A stretch of DNA of 64,000 nt. Source: Costus lasius (lineage: Eukaryota; Streptophyta; Magnoliopsida; Zingiberales; Costaceae). The notes beneath the pieces are model-generated. The model had not been told where the DNA came from, searched no databases, and saw only the letters and a program-made list of their open reading frames with translations. The stretch covers positions 52,232,596 to 52,296,595 of the forward strand of contig CM050454.1 in assembly GCA_027563935.2 (NCBI GenBank). The letters run 5' to 3'. Positions 1 through 11,223 of the stretch are shown here, in pieces. Position numbers and translations under genes: made by a program. Within the stretch, counting starts at the first letter, position 1. Each line of letters starts with the position of its first letter.

Positions 1-296
1 TGCGATCGGAAATCATCCTGGTCAGATTAGAACGAAGCGTCAGTATATCCTTCAATACTGAGTTCTTCCTGACCTCCATAAATCAAGAACATATCTTTGG
101 TCCTCCGAAGATATTTCAAAATGTTCTTGACCGCAATCCAGTGTGCCTTACCTGGATTACTTTGGAATCGACTGGTCACGCTTAACCCGTAAGCGACGTC
201 TGGGCGAGTACACAACATCGCATACATGATGGATCCAATAGCCGAAGCATAAGGCGTATTGTCCATTTCATCTTTCTCAGACTGTGTTTGAGGACA
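1..296 (-). pseudogene. Copia-1 RNase H segment, cut by window edge
   Basis: Third in-frame segment. It contains the C-T-R-P-D-V-A-Y connection block and the first RNase H aspartate in G-Y-T-D-A-S-F. A third stop, TAA at 29-27, again falls where Copia-2 has Gln. Coding continues beyond the stop to the window start. The remaining RNase H residues and the 3' LTR are outside. Confidence 0.87.
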
Positions 297-1733
297 CTAG
301 CTCTTAGAAAGATTCAGACCATGTCTGACTGGAAGATATCCTCTTTTAGAATTTTCTAAACGGAATCTCTCCAGGACTTTATCGATGTAAGTACTCTGGC
401 ACAGCCCGAGAAGCCTCTTAGATCTATCTCTGTAGATCTGCACACCTAATACATAGGCTGCTTCTCCTAAATCATTCATCTGGAAACATTTTCTTAACCA
501 TGCTTTGACGGCATGCAGTTCAGGAATATCGTTTCCAATGATCAAGATATCATCAACGTAGAGGACTAGGAAAGTAATCACACTCCCACTAAACCTCTTA
601 TATACACATGGGTCATCTTCATTTTTGATGAAACCAAATTCACAAACTGATTCATCAAAACGAATATTCCAGCTTCTAGATGCTTGTTTTAGTCCATAAA
701 TGGACTTCTTTAATTTGCATATTTTATGACGATCTGATGGATTGATGAAACCTTCAGGTTGTGTCATATACACATCCTCTTCTAGTTTTCCATTAAGGAA
801 AGCGGTCTTCACATCCATTTGCCAGATCTCATAATCATAATATGCATCTATCGCGAGAATAATCCGAATAGACTTGAACATGGCTACAGGAGAGAAAGTT
901 TCATCATAATCTATTCCGTAGATTTGTTTGAAACCTTTCGCAACTAGCCTGCCTTTATAGGTAACCACGTTACCATCCATGTCAATCTTCTTCTTGAAGA
1001 TCCACTTACAGCCTATAGGGATTACTCCCGGAGGCGGATCAACCAAATCCCAGACTTGGTTATCTGACAAGGAGTCCATCTCGGCTCGCATAGCTTCAAG
1101 CCATCTTGCTGATTCCGGTCCACTGACCGCATCCGCATAAGTGAGGGGTTCATCATCAATGATGTAGACACCGTCATAGCGCTCAGGCTGTCGACGGATC
1201 CTTCCCGATCTTCGCGGTTCTCGTGATATCTGAGCCTCAGGTTGAACATCAACCTGTTCTATTGGCTCAGTCTCATCCAACTGAGTTTGACTACTTTGTC
1301 CTTCTTCTGGATTTTCATCCAGCTTTATTTCTCTCCCACTGGCCTCTTGCAGAAGAAATTCCTTCTCAAGAAAAATAGCCGTACGAGCAACAAATACTTT
1401 GTTCTCTTTAGGATCGTAGAAATAATAACCCTTAGTTTCTTTAGGGTAACCGACAAAGATACATTTATCAGATCTGCTCTCCAGTTTCCCAGAGGCGAGC
1501 TTTTTGACATAAGCCTCGCAACCCCAGATTTTGATAAATGTCAAGCTCGGCTGTTTCCCATACCATAACTCATATGGCGTCTTTGAAACGGCCTTGGATG
1601 GCACTCGATTTAGTACCTTTGCCACTGTTTCCAGTGCAAATCCCCAAAAGGAGTAAGGTAGAGTAGCCTGACTCATCATAGAACGAACCATATCCAGTAA
1701 GGTTCTATTTCTCCTCTCGGACACACCATTCCA
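297..1733 (-). pseudogene. Copia-1 integrase C-terminus and reverse transcriptase segment
   Basis: Continues in the same frame after the TAA at 1734. It begins with the W-N-G-V-S-E block that holds the third catalytic residue of integrase. After the acidic and proline-rich linker comes the copia RT (RVT_2): the W-I-F-K-K-K entry, the M-D-V-K-T-A-F-L-N-G block and the Y-V-D-D catalytic box. It ends at TAG (299-297), where Copia-2 has a Gln codon. RT itself is uninterrupted here, so the lesion pattern is isolated nonsense codons rather than frameshifts. Confidence 0.9.
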
Positions 1734-3488
1734 TTATGGTGTTCCTGGCGGAGTGAGCTGTGAGATAATCCCACACTCCTTCAGATAGTCAGTAAACTCT
1801 TGACTCAAGTATTCTCCACCTCGATCTGAACGAAGTGCCTTGATATTCCGGCCTAACTGATTTTGTACTTCATTTTTGAACTCTTTGAACTTATCAAAAG
1901 ATTCACTCTTATGTCTCATAAGATAGACATAACCATATCTACTGAAATCATCAGTAAAGGTAATGAAGTATGAATAGCCACCTCTGGCATATTTACTAAA
2001 TGGCCCACACACATCACTGTGAATGAGGTCAAGTAAACCTGAAGCCCTTTGACCTTTGTTAAGAAAAGGAGCCTTCATCATTTTGCCCATTAAACAAGAC
2101 TTGCATGTATCAAGCTCCTCATAGGAGAATGATCCCAGCAGTCCATGGTCATGCAACCGCTTAATGCGCTTCTTGTTAATGTGGCCTAAACGACTATGCC
2201 ATAGCAAGGTGCTGTCATCAGCATACTTGGCTTTCTTATTATCAATTTGTTGTACAGAACATTCCATGTCCAACATGAATAACCCATTGTTAATTGACCC
2301 AGTAGCATAAACAATATTATCTAATGAAATACAACACTTTAAAGTTTTGCATTCAAAGGAAAACCATTTCCTGACAAGAGCAGGAATAGAGATAATATTC
2401 TTAGTTATGCTCGGTACAAAATAACAATTGTCCAGTTCTAATACATAACCAGATGGTAAAGAGATGTAATATTGTCCTACAGCAACAGCAGCAACTCGTG
2501 CCCCGTTTCCAACTCGTAGGTCCACCTCATGCTGTCCCACCTGTCTTCTTCTCTTGAGTTCCTGTACATTTGAACAAATGTGAACTCCACATGCAGTGTC
2601 CAACACCCATGAAATAGAAGAAGAAGATATCATGACTTCAGTCACAAAAATACCTGAGCTAGAAGTGAAAGGCTTGCTTCCCTTCTTATCTCCTTGGAGC
2701 GCTTTACAGTCCTTCTTCCAGTGACCTAGCTGGCCACAATGGAAACATCTGTATTCCTTCGACCGCTTGATCTTTTGTTTCAGAGCCTTGTTGTAGCTCT
2801 TGACAGGGGCTTTGCCCTTCTTCCCCTTCTTCTTGTTCCTGGAAGGAATCATCAAGACAAAGGATGAAGGCTTTCCCTTTTCAAGAGTCTGCTCTGTAGT
2901 ATAGAGCATGTTCAGTAACTTTGCCGGGGTACAGTCGATCTTGTTCATATTAAAATTAATGATGAACGGATCGAAAGAGGCCGGGAGAGACTGCAGGATA
3001 ATGTCTACAACAAGCTCCTGATTGATGGTGTGTCCCAGTTTCTCTAGAGCCTCTTTGTACCCAATCATCTTGAGTACGTGAGCTCCCACTGGACTCCCTT
3101 CAGTCAGTTTGCTCTGAAAGAAAAGTTTTGTCAAGTTATAGCGTTCAGTCCTTGCCTGTGCAGCATACAGCATCTTGAGATTTGCTATAATTTCAATAGC
3201 AGATAAATCCTCATGCTGACGCTGAAGCTCTGGCGTCATAGATGCAAGCATAAGGCAAGCGACATCAATGCTATCATTGACATGCTTTTCATAAGCATCC
3301 CGAACCGCCCTTGCGGCGTTCGCAGCGGGTTGAGGCGGTATTGCCGTCTCAAGGACATACAGTTTCCTCTCAGCCTTAAGAACAATCTTAAGGTGTCCGT
3401 ACCAGTCTGAGAAGTTTGGCCCAGCAAACTTCTCCCTTTCCAGTAAGGATCGCACATTGAACGCTGTGGTGTTCGTTGCTGCAGTAAT
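1734..3488 (-). pseudogene. Copia-1 gag-protease-integrase segment
   Basis: First open segment of the polyprotein. Counting from the GTG at 3455-3453: UBN2-type gag at residues 1-230, CCHC zinc knuckle at 237-250 (C237, C240, H245, C250), protease site D-T-A-C-G from D286, HHCC zinc finger (H420, H425, C451, C454), integrase core with D481 and D544. No ATG lies in frame near the gag start. The codon aligned with the ATG of Copia-2 and Copia-3 is ATT at 3488-3486, just after an upstream TAG. The segment ends at TAA (1736-1734), where Copia-2 has a Gln codon. This is six residues before the catalytic Glu of the DDE triad. A single substitution explains the stop because the frame continues. Confidence 0.9.
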
Positions 3489-5281
3489 CTACAACATTGC
3501 AAGAACAACAAGGTCAGTATCAATGTTAGAATCAATCCAGGACTTAAGAATGATTCTTTTCTCACTATTTTATCTGACTGAAAAATCCATTAAAACAGTC
3601 CGAAAGAGTAACACTCTTTTAGTGAGATGGGATCCAGATTTCATACTTGGTCTCTGCGTCCCGCTCAGGCGAGATAAGATGCACAGAGAGTACAAGCACT
3701 AATCACCGGTAGGCTATCCATGCCAATCGCCAACCCGTGCGATTCCCCTTCATCTAGGCAATCCAGAAGACTGTGCCAACTGAGTTGGTACAACACAGTC
3801 TCTGATTCCACAGATGGCTGCCTCCATATAGCTAACATATGCTCAATATGTAGCCCACATGGTCAAGCTGACCTGACCTACTCCCTGGACCACCACGTGC
3901 TATGCTGAGCAACGAGAAGCGATAAATCCCTTCTCTGTAACACGCAGGTGTAATCACACACCGTCTGAAGATAGATGGGCGTGCCCACTGAGTGGGTACA
4001 ACACGGCCCCAACGATAGTCAGAACAGTGAGGTTTCGCGTCAGAAGGCTTACGTGCTTGATATTTAACGTTGGATTTTAACGGTCCTTTTATCTTCTTAC
4101 TATCATGCATATCCTATGGCGATAGCAGAAAGATAAATCATGCAGGTGCTAAAATTACTTAAAACAGTAAATTGAAAGCACGATGATCTTATGTGGTAAA
4201 CGCCCATTAAACCTAAGTAAAACCCTAGTTTGACACAAGTCTTCACTTGAGTTCTTCATGGGTCTCTTGCATCTCATCTGGCCCAGTCCGGGCCCAAGCG
4301 CCCTCTGCAGCTCAGATGCGCCCACCAGACTGGTTGCGCCTGTGCTAGAGTCGAACTCTAGACCTCCCACCTGGTCAAGCCACTTGCTGCAAGCGCCTCT
4401 GCCATGTGTGCTCTGTGCTCATGTCTGATTAAATTACATTTTAATCTATCTAGACATGATTTGACTCGCAGGTCAATTACACATTGTCATAAATTGAAAT
4501 GTGATTCGCAGATCACAATAATAATTTACAATTAATCCAGGCACGCAGGCCCCAGCACAGCACACAATTTAGGGCAGCCCACATGAGATGAAATAAAACA
4601 TCCAAGCATGTTATAACATACAAACATGTGATCCAATCATCTTAACAGAAAATAAAATTTTGAAAACCCCATGGCATCAATTTTATTTCCTTATGAGCCC
4701 TACTACCTTACAACGGTCCATTAATAGGGATCCACTCATCAGACCTAGTCAGACCCACTGCCCTTGCATGCACCAAGTCATAACTGACTTGCGTCGACCT
4801 CATGGTCAACAATGCATGCCTTAAGGGCTGAACGTCCCACATGATTTCTGGCAAGCGGGTGTGACCCCGGGCCTTAATCATGATCGTTCACTGGTTGCCT
4901 CAATCAGACATCGCTACACGCCCTTCTGCAGTCGACCTATAGCCACCTAATGCTTGCGCATAGGTGCTATCTGGTCGACCCATCTAGGCTGTCAGATGGT
5001 CTGATCAGACTGTTGGGTCTAGACTAGACTGATGACTTCAACCCTAGTAACCCGTCTAAGTATTTCAAGTAGGCGCTTTTAGATCTAAGTGGAGTTGCGC
5101 AAGATATTAAGTTTTGTCAAAAAATCTTCAACATGCGCCAACAAGAATAACACACATGCGCCACAAGCAAAAACATACAACTGAATACTAGCATGTATTG
5201 TTCGCATGATGTTTAGGTTTAGATCTACTAATCGCAAACATGGATCACACCAAGCAATCATATGAATCATATCAAAACCAT
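3489..5281 (-). other. Copia-1 untranslated leader
   Basis: About 1.8 kb between the primer-binding site and gag without a supported ORF. It has two related hairpins at 3776-3788 (CCAACTGAGTTGG) and 3984-3996 (CCCACTGAGTGGG) in the same flanking context (GTGCC before, GTACAACAC after on the plus strand). A third short hairpin, GGTCA-AGC-TGACC, is at 3861-3873. The leader corresponds to those of Copia-2 and Copia-3 but is strongly diverged. Confidence 0.75.
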
Positions 5282-5293
5282 GCTCTGATACCA
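5282..5293 (-). promoter_or_regulatory. Primer-binding site, initiator tRNA-Met type (Copia-1)
   Basis: The minus strand reads TGGTATCAGAGC, the usual plant LTR-element site for minus-strand DNA priming by initiator tRNA-Met. It lies eight bases from the LTR end at 5302. Confidence 0.93.
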
Positions 5294-5301
5294 ATTGAAA
5301 G

Positions 5302-6953
5302 TGGGGGGGAAACCCTAATAAGCGCAGATTAAAATTTTTGCATAGCGGAAGCTAGGGTTTCTAAGGATCGCATGTGGCATGAACATATGATTAACCCTAT
5401 GTTTGTAAAGATCAAGTTGTGATCTTACCTAAGCCATTGTTTGGATGGCGACTTGGAAGCAAGAGGGCGATGTGGCTCTCCTCCAAAGTGAACGCACACA
5501 AGATGGTGATGGCTTCCTTCTTGGCGTGAACCTTGTGCTAGCAAAGCTCTCCAAAGTGTCCTAGTCGCATGAAGGAGATCAGATGTTTTCTTGGCTGGCC
5601 GAATACCTTCTTTCACCCTCGTGGAGACGAGACACACGAGAGAGCTTAAGGCGAGAGAGGCGTTGAGGCGTTTTCTCTATTCGTGGGAAGAGTCATGGCT
5701 TCCAAAAATAGTAAGTCATGACTTCATACGTTCACGCTTAGTGAACCAATCAAAACGCCCCCTTTAATTGAACCATGCGTTCACATAAGTGAACCGGTTC
5801 TATTTCATTCGGTTCAATTGTATTTGGTTCAAAGACCAAATCAAACCAAGCCATGGTCTAGATCTCACTAAACCAAAAAGGCTCAAGATCTAACCACACA
5901 TCTCTTGATGCTCTTGATCTCATCGATCAAGCATCAATTCTCTCGATCGAAGCTTACCGATCTCAAGCCCTAATCAATCAAACATGATCAGACCAGATCT
6001 CACTTACAATCAGAGTTTAAACTCCTTTAAACTGAACCAAAACAATTCAGTCCACACGATCTGACATAAGTAAGCCATGTCATCAAATTGTGCGACCCTA
6101 AGGGTTTCCTTTAAATGTCGGTAACGATAACTTACGTTATCACGATCAGAGAGGGGTATCTAGCAACACATCACTGTCTCCCGATATAAAGGAAAGAGTC
6201 TTCCAAGACTACACCCAAACCATAGCACAAGTGTGAACCCAAGTCACTTGACATATGTGTTTCCTTTGCCACTGGATGTTCTCGTTGGACAACCGTGTCA
6301 AGCCTGTAACTCCAACATGATGAGAGTGGCTAGATCAGATGAACATAGTCATCTGGGTATGGCCATACACTTTCTCAACCATCTCATATAGGGGGCCCCT
6401 TTAGAACATCACACTCCAAACAAGGAGAAGGCAATCCTATATCTATCACTAGTGTCCTAACATGACTCATGCTCATTATCCAAGATAGTCTATAACCATT
6501 ATATTTCAAATGATATTGAACTACCTCAAGACAATGCCAATCATCATTTAGAAACACAAGTGATCTCAAGTCAGAGGAAATATGCCACTTGTTTGCATAT
6601 AAGGATTATTCACATTGTGACAAGCAATTGAATATCCTAAGTAGGGTCTGTCCAGTACATCCAATGTACTTATGAGTCTACATCTTATTCCATGCTCGAA
6701 GCATCCTATAAGATTAGAACACATATTAGTCTCAATCATATCAAGGCTGTCTCATGTTTACCAAGATATCTCGACTAAGGACTATACTGCATATCAGCCA
6801 AGCTGAACACCATTGAGACATTATTCAGAAGTATAGCAGCAGATAATGCAACAACCTGAATAACAACCATTGCCTTTATAAACATAGAGTTTATACATGA
6901 TACTGATAATAACCCAAGGCCTCAAACATTAGCCTTAAGGGCATACCCCAACA
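5302..6953 (-). repeat. Copia-1 5' LTR
   Basis: 1652 bp with TG...CA ends. The minus-strand start TGTTGGGGTATGCCCTTAAG is at 6953 and the end is next to the primer-binding site at 5302. The start resembles the LTR starts of Copia-2 and Copia-3 (TGTTGGTGTATATGCCC), but the body differs, so this is a different subfamily. The partner LTR is outside the window, so insertion age cannot be estimated here. Confidence 0.88.
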
Positions 6954-7596
6954 ATAGACATAAGATAAAACTGAGATGATGAGACCTTAAACAAAAACCC
7001 TCAAGTAAAATATCAAGTCTGGTAGCCTTCTAACGCGTAGCCCTCACTAAGCTATCGATCAGTGGAGTTGTGAATTGTTTCCCACCCTCGTGGGACACAC
7101 CCACTTATCTTTAGAAAGTGCGTGGTGGCAATGGTTTCCCCAGTCCAGTTTTAACCTGGGCGTGCCTTCGCAAGAAAACTCATTGGCCCTGGGCATAACG
7201 GTTAGGAATGGACTTGACTAGAAGTTCACATGTGCTGGGCGCATGGTGAAAGTCTAGAGGCATCGTTGAGAGGTAAAGGTTTCATGTTGTATCCGGCCCT
7301 CGCTGGACATGAAATGCCCAGACTGTCTCGACAAGGGGAGTTGCTTGGAGCAATCGGCCGGCGCGCCCACCTTAGGAAACATGGGTTACTTTGTGCATCT
7401 TATCCCACCCTCGTGGGACGCGAAGCCTCATGTGAAATAAGGATCCCATCTCACTAGGAAGTTTTAAACCTCCCGATTGACTTTGTGGGTTGTCAATTTG
7501 AATTTAAAATAGTGAGAGCAGTAATCATTTAAAACAAGTCCAGTTTAAATGATTAGGAATAGTACTAATCTGCTGTTTCTTGGTTGTTGTAGAATA
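6954..7596 (+). other. Copia-2 leader, 3' part, with hairpins
   Basis: Non-coding. It aligns along its whole length with the Copia-3 leader (13757 to about 14395, minus strand), starting immediately at the Copia-1 LTR edge. Three hairpins share the loop CCTC: TCCCAC/GTGGGA at 7080-7095, TCCGGC/GCTGGA at 7292-7307 and TCCCAC/GTGGGA at 7403-7418. No host-like content is seen. Confidence 0.8.
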
Positions 7597-9957
7597 ATGG
7601 CTATGAACAATGGCAGATGGTCACTGCGATCTACCCTGGAAAGGGGTAAGTTGGTTGGATCCAACTTAAAGGATTGGTATATGAACTTGAGAATTATGCT
7701 CAAGCTCGAGAGGAAGCTATATGTCCTTGAGAAGCCAATTCCTGAGCCACTTCCATGCTTGGCCTCAGTGGTTGAGAAGGATGCTTATAATAAGCATCAA
7801 GCTGATACTTTGGAGATTGCACAATTGATGCTAACCAACATGTCGCCCGAGCTAAGAGGGCAATATGAATCTAAGAGTGCCTCTGAAATTATTTCTAATC
7901 TAAGGCAGCTCTTTGATGCATTGGTTGAGCTCAACCCTCCTAAAGTAAACATTCAGTGTGTTGAGCCCAAAGGCTTAACTAATACATTGAAAACAAAGAT
8001 GGAAAGAGTCAGGAATAATAAGTGTTACTCGTGTGGAGGACCACCTCACATGATAAAGGACATAGTACGACTTCAGAATGAGAAGAAGAGAGGCAAGGCT
8101 TCATCTTCATTCTCAGGTATCTATGTTACAGAAGTCAATCTTTCTACTTCTATGTCATGGGTATTGGATACCGCATGTGGAGCTCATATTTATACAAATA
8201 TGCAGGGGCTCAAGAAAAGTAGATCGGTGCGGCTTGGAGAGATTGACATACGCGTTGGAAACGGAGCACAGGTTGCTGCTGTTGCTGTAGGCGTTTTGAC
8301 TCTCTCCTTGCCTTCTGGACTTCAATTAGAACTAGATAATTGCTTTTATGTACCTTCACTTACAAAGAACATTGTATCCATTCCTTGCTTAGCAAAAAAA
8401 GGATTTAAATTTGAAATAAATAAGAACTCCTGTTCTTTTTCATTTGCAAATATGTTCTATGGGAAGTGTACTTTGTGCAATGGTCTATATATCTTGGATA
8501 TAGAAAGTTCTATTTGTAACATAAGCAATAAAAGGACCAAACTGAGTGGTTCAGTTGGTGCTTTCCTATGGCACTGTCGATTAGCCCATATAAACAAGAA
8601 TCTTATCCAACAACTCCATGCAAATGGATTGTTAGATTCAAGTTCCTTGGAGGAATTTGATACTTGTGAACCTTGTTTATTAGGGAAAATGACAAAGGCG
8701 CCCTTCACCAAGATTGGTGAGAGGGCAGAAGGTTTATTAAATCTCATACATACTGATGTGTGTGGGCCCTTTAATAAACAAGCCAGAGGAGGGTACAACT
8801 ACTTCATTACCTTCACTGATGACTTCAGTAGGTATGGCTATGTCTACTTAATGAGACATAAATCTGAATCCTTTGAGAAATTCAAGGAGTTCAAGAATGA
8901 AGTAGAGAACCAGCTTGGAAGATCCATTAAAGCTCTTCGATCAGATCGAGGTGGTGAATACCTGAGCGGTGAGTTCTTCGACTATCTGAGAGAGTGTGGG
9001 ATCATATCCCAACTCACTCCTCCTGGAACACCTCAATGGAATGGTGTGTCTGAAAGGAGAAATCGAACTCTATTGGATATGGTTCGATTTATGATGAGTC
9101 ATGCAACTCTACCTTCATCATTCTGGGGGCATGCATTAGAAACAGCTTCTCTGATACTGAATAATGTTCCATCTAAGAGTGTCTCCAAAATACCATACGA
9201 GAAGTGGAGTGGGAGACGCCCTAATCTCGTGTTTATCAGGATCTGGGGATGTGAGGCTTATGTCAAACGTCAGGATTCTAGCAAGCTAGAACCTAGATCT
9301 GATAAGTGTATGTTTGTGGGGTATCCTAAGGAAACTAAAGGATACTACTTCTATGTCCCAACCGAGAACAAAGTTTTTCTTGCTCGGGGTGCTGTCTTTC
9401 TAGAGAAAGAATTTCTTATGAAAGAAGTTAGTGGGAGGAAGTTTGACTTGGATGAGGTCCAAGTGCAAGCACAAGACAAAGAGAGGGAATCTGAGCCACC
9501 TGCACCGGTTGCTAGGCAACCTGAGGCTCAGACACAGGTCCCGCGTAGGTCTGGGAGAATTCGTCGTGCACCTGAAAGGTATGGGTCGCTACTGACCCAA
9601 CACGATGGGATCTTCATCATTGAGGATGAACCCAGAACGTATGATGAGGCGGTCAGTGGACCGGACTCCGAGAAATGGCTTGACGCCATGCGATCCGAGG
9701 TGGATTCCATGTCGGTTAACCAAGTCTGGGATTTGGTTGAGCTGCCTGATGGGGTAAAACCCATAGGGTGTAAATGGGTCTTCAAGAGGAAGACAGACAT
9801 GGATGGCAAAATAGTTACCTATAAGGGTAGACTAGTGGCTAAAGGATTTAAACAAGTCCACGGGGTGGACTATGATGAAACCTTCTCGCCAGTTGCCATG
9901 ATTAAATCCATTCGGATTCTGCTTGCTATAGCTGTATATCATGACTATGAGATATGA
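7597..9957 (+). pseudogene. Copia-2 gag-protease-integrase-RT polyprotein, first segment
   Basis: The start ATG at 7597 is chosen because Copia-3 has ATG at the same place in the alignment and similarity to gag begins there. Domains: short gag (1-160), protease D191-T-A-C-G, HHCC finger (H326, H331, C357, C360), integrase D387, D450 and E486, then RT entry. Gag is shortened. After residue 105 it jumps past most of the C-terminal half of gag seen in Copia-1. The knuckle has C143, C146 and H151, but Ile at 156 where the fourth Cys belongs. The segment ends at TGA (9955-9957), where Copia-1 has Trp, one change from an open frame. Confidence 0.92.
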
Positions 9958-11202
9958 CAGATGGATGTGAAGACAGCGTTCCTTAACGGGAAGCTGACTG
10001 AGGATGTGTATATGTCACAACCTGATGGCTTCATCCATCCTGCAGAGGCTAATAAGGTCTGCTGGCTAAAGAGGTCCATTTACGGATTGAAGCAAGCATC
10101 TCGAAGTTGGAATCTTCGATTTGATGAAGCCGTGAGAGATTATGGCTTTATCAAAAGCCAAGATGACGCCTGTGTATACAGAAAATTCAGTGGGAGCTTG
10201 GTGATTTTTCTGGTCTTGTATGTTGATGACATACTGCTCATCGAAAATGACATCCCTAGTCTTCAAGCTGTGAAGACATGGTTGGGGAAGTGTTTCGAGA
10301 TGAAAGACTTAGGGGAGGCCGCCTATATTCTAGGCGTGAGGATCTACCGGGATAGATCCAAGAGGCTTCTGGCCTTTAGTCAGAGTACTTACAGTGATAA
10401 GGTACTGGAGAGGTTCTACATGGAGCAATCCAAGAAAGGATACCTTCCAGTAAGACATGGCCTTACTCTCTCAAAGAGCCAGTGTCCTACAACACAGGCT
10501 GAGAGGGATGACATGAGTCGAATTCCTTATGCTTCGGCAGTCGGATCGATCATGTATGCAATGTTGTGTACTAGACCAGATGTGGCATATGCTGTGAGCA
10601 TAATCAGCCGATACCAATCCAATCCAGGTTTGCAGCACTGGGTGGCTGTAAAGAACATCCTAAAGTATCTGAGAAGAACTAAGGATCTGTTCTTGGTCTA
10701 TGGGGGACAGGAAGAGCTCAGTATGCAGGGCTATACTGACGCATCGTTCCAGTCTGACCCTGACGACTTTAGATCGCAGGCCGGCTATGTGTTCAAGATA
10801 AATGGAGGCGCTGTATGTTGGAAGAGCTTCAAGCAATCCACCATAGCAGATTCTACAACCGAAGCTGAGTATGTGGCTGCTTCTGAGGCAGCCAAGGAAG
10901 CTGTTTGGATAAGGAAGTTCTTATGTGATCTTCAAGTGGTACCTAGTGCAATGGATCCCATTGAACTCTACTGTGACAACAATGGAGTAATTGCACAAGC
11001 CAAGGAACCACGGTCTCATCAAAGATCCAAACACATACTCAGAAGATTTCACCTGATCAGAGAAATCATTGACAGAGGTGATGTCAAGATTAGCAGAGTA
11101 GACACAGAGAACAATCTGGCAGACCCATTGACCAAGGCTTTGGCGCAGCAGAAGCATGATGGTCACGCTAGAGATATGGGGTTGAGATTCCTCAACTTCT
11201 AG
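9958..11202 (+). pseudogene. Copia-2 RT-RNase H, second segment
   Basis: Same frame as the first segment. Counting from the Met at 9961: RT core block M-D-V-K-T-A-F at 1-7, Y-V-D-D at 87-90, RNase H with D260, E301/E303 and D339, and the usual S-K-H-I and L-A-D-P-L-T-K-A-L tail. It has no internal stop. The natural end is TAG at 11200-11202, followed by a short gap to the polypurine tract. All catalytic residues I can place are present, so this is the best preserved RT in the window. Confidence 0.92.
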
Positions 11203-11212
11203 GTCTTAGTGC

Positions 11213-11222
11213 AAGTGGGAGA
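11213..11222 (+). promoter_or_regulatory. Polypurine tract (Copia-2)
   Basis: AAGTGGGAGA directly before the 3' LTR start at 11224. This is the plus-strand DNA priming site. Confidence 0.85.
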
Positions 11223-11223
11223 T

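Larger units (their letters stand above)
1..6953 (-). mobile_element. Copia-1: Ty1/copia LTR retrotransposon, 5' part
   Basis: On the minus strand this reads 5' LTR (6953-5302), tRNA-Met type primer-binding site (5293-5282), a 1.8-kb leader and gag-pol (from 3488 down to the window edge). The end of RNase H and the 3' LTR lie left of the window. The order gag-protease-integrase-RT-RNase H is that of copia, not gypsy. The LTR edge at 6953 abuts sequence that matches the leader of Copia-3, so Copia-1 was inserted into Copia-2. Expected target duplication: the five bases at 6954-6958. Confidence 0.92.

Noticed and set aside
1242..1568. 108-codon plus-strand ORF opposite Copia-1 integrase/RT linker
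   Set aside because: Antisense shadow of the polyprotein with a low-complexity hydrophobic product.
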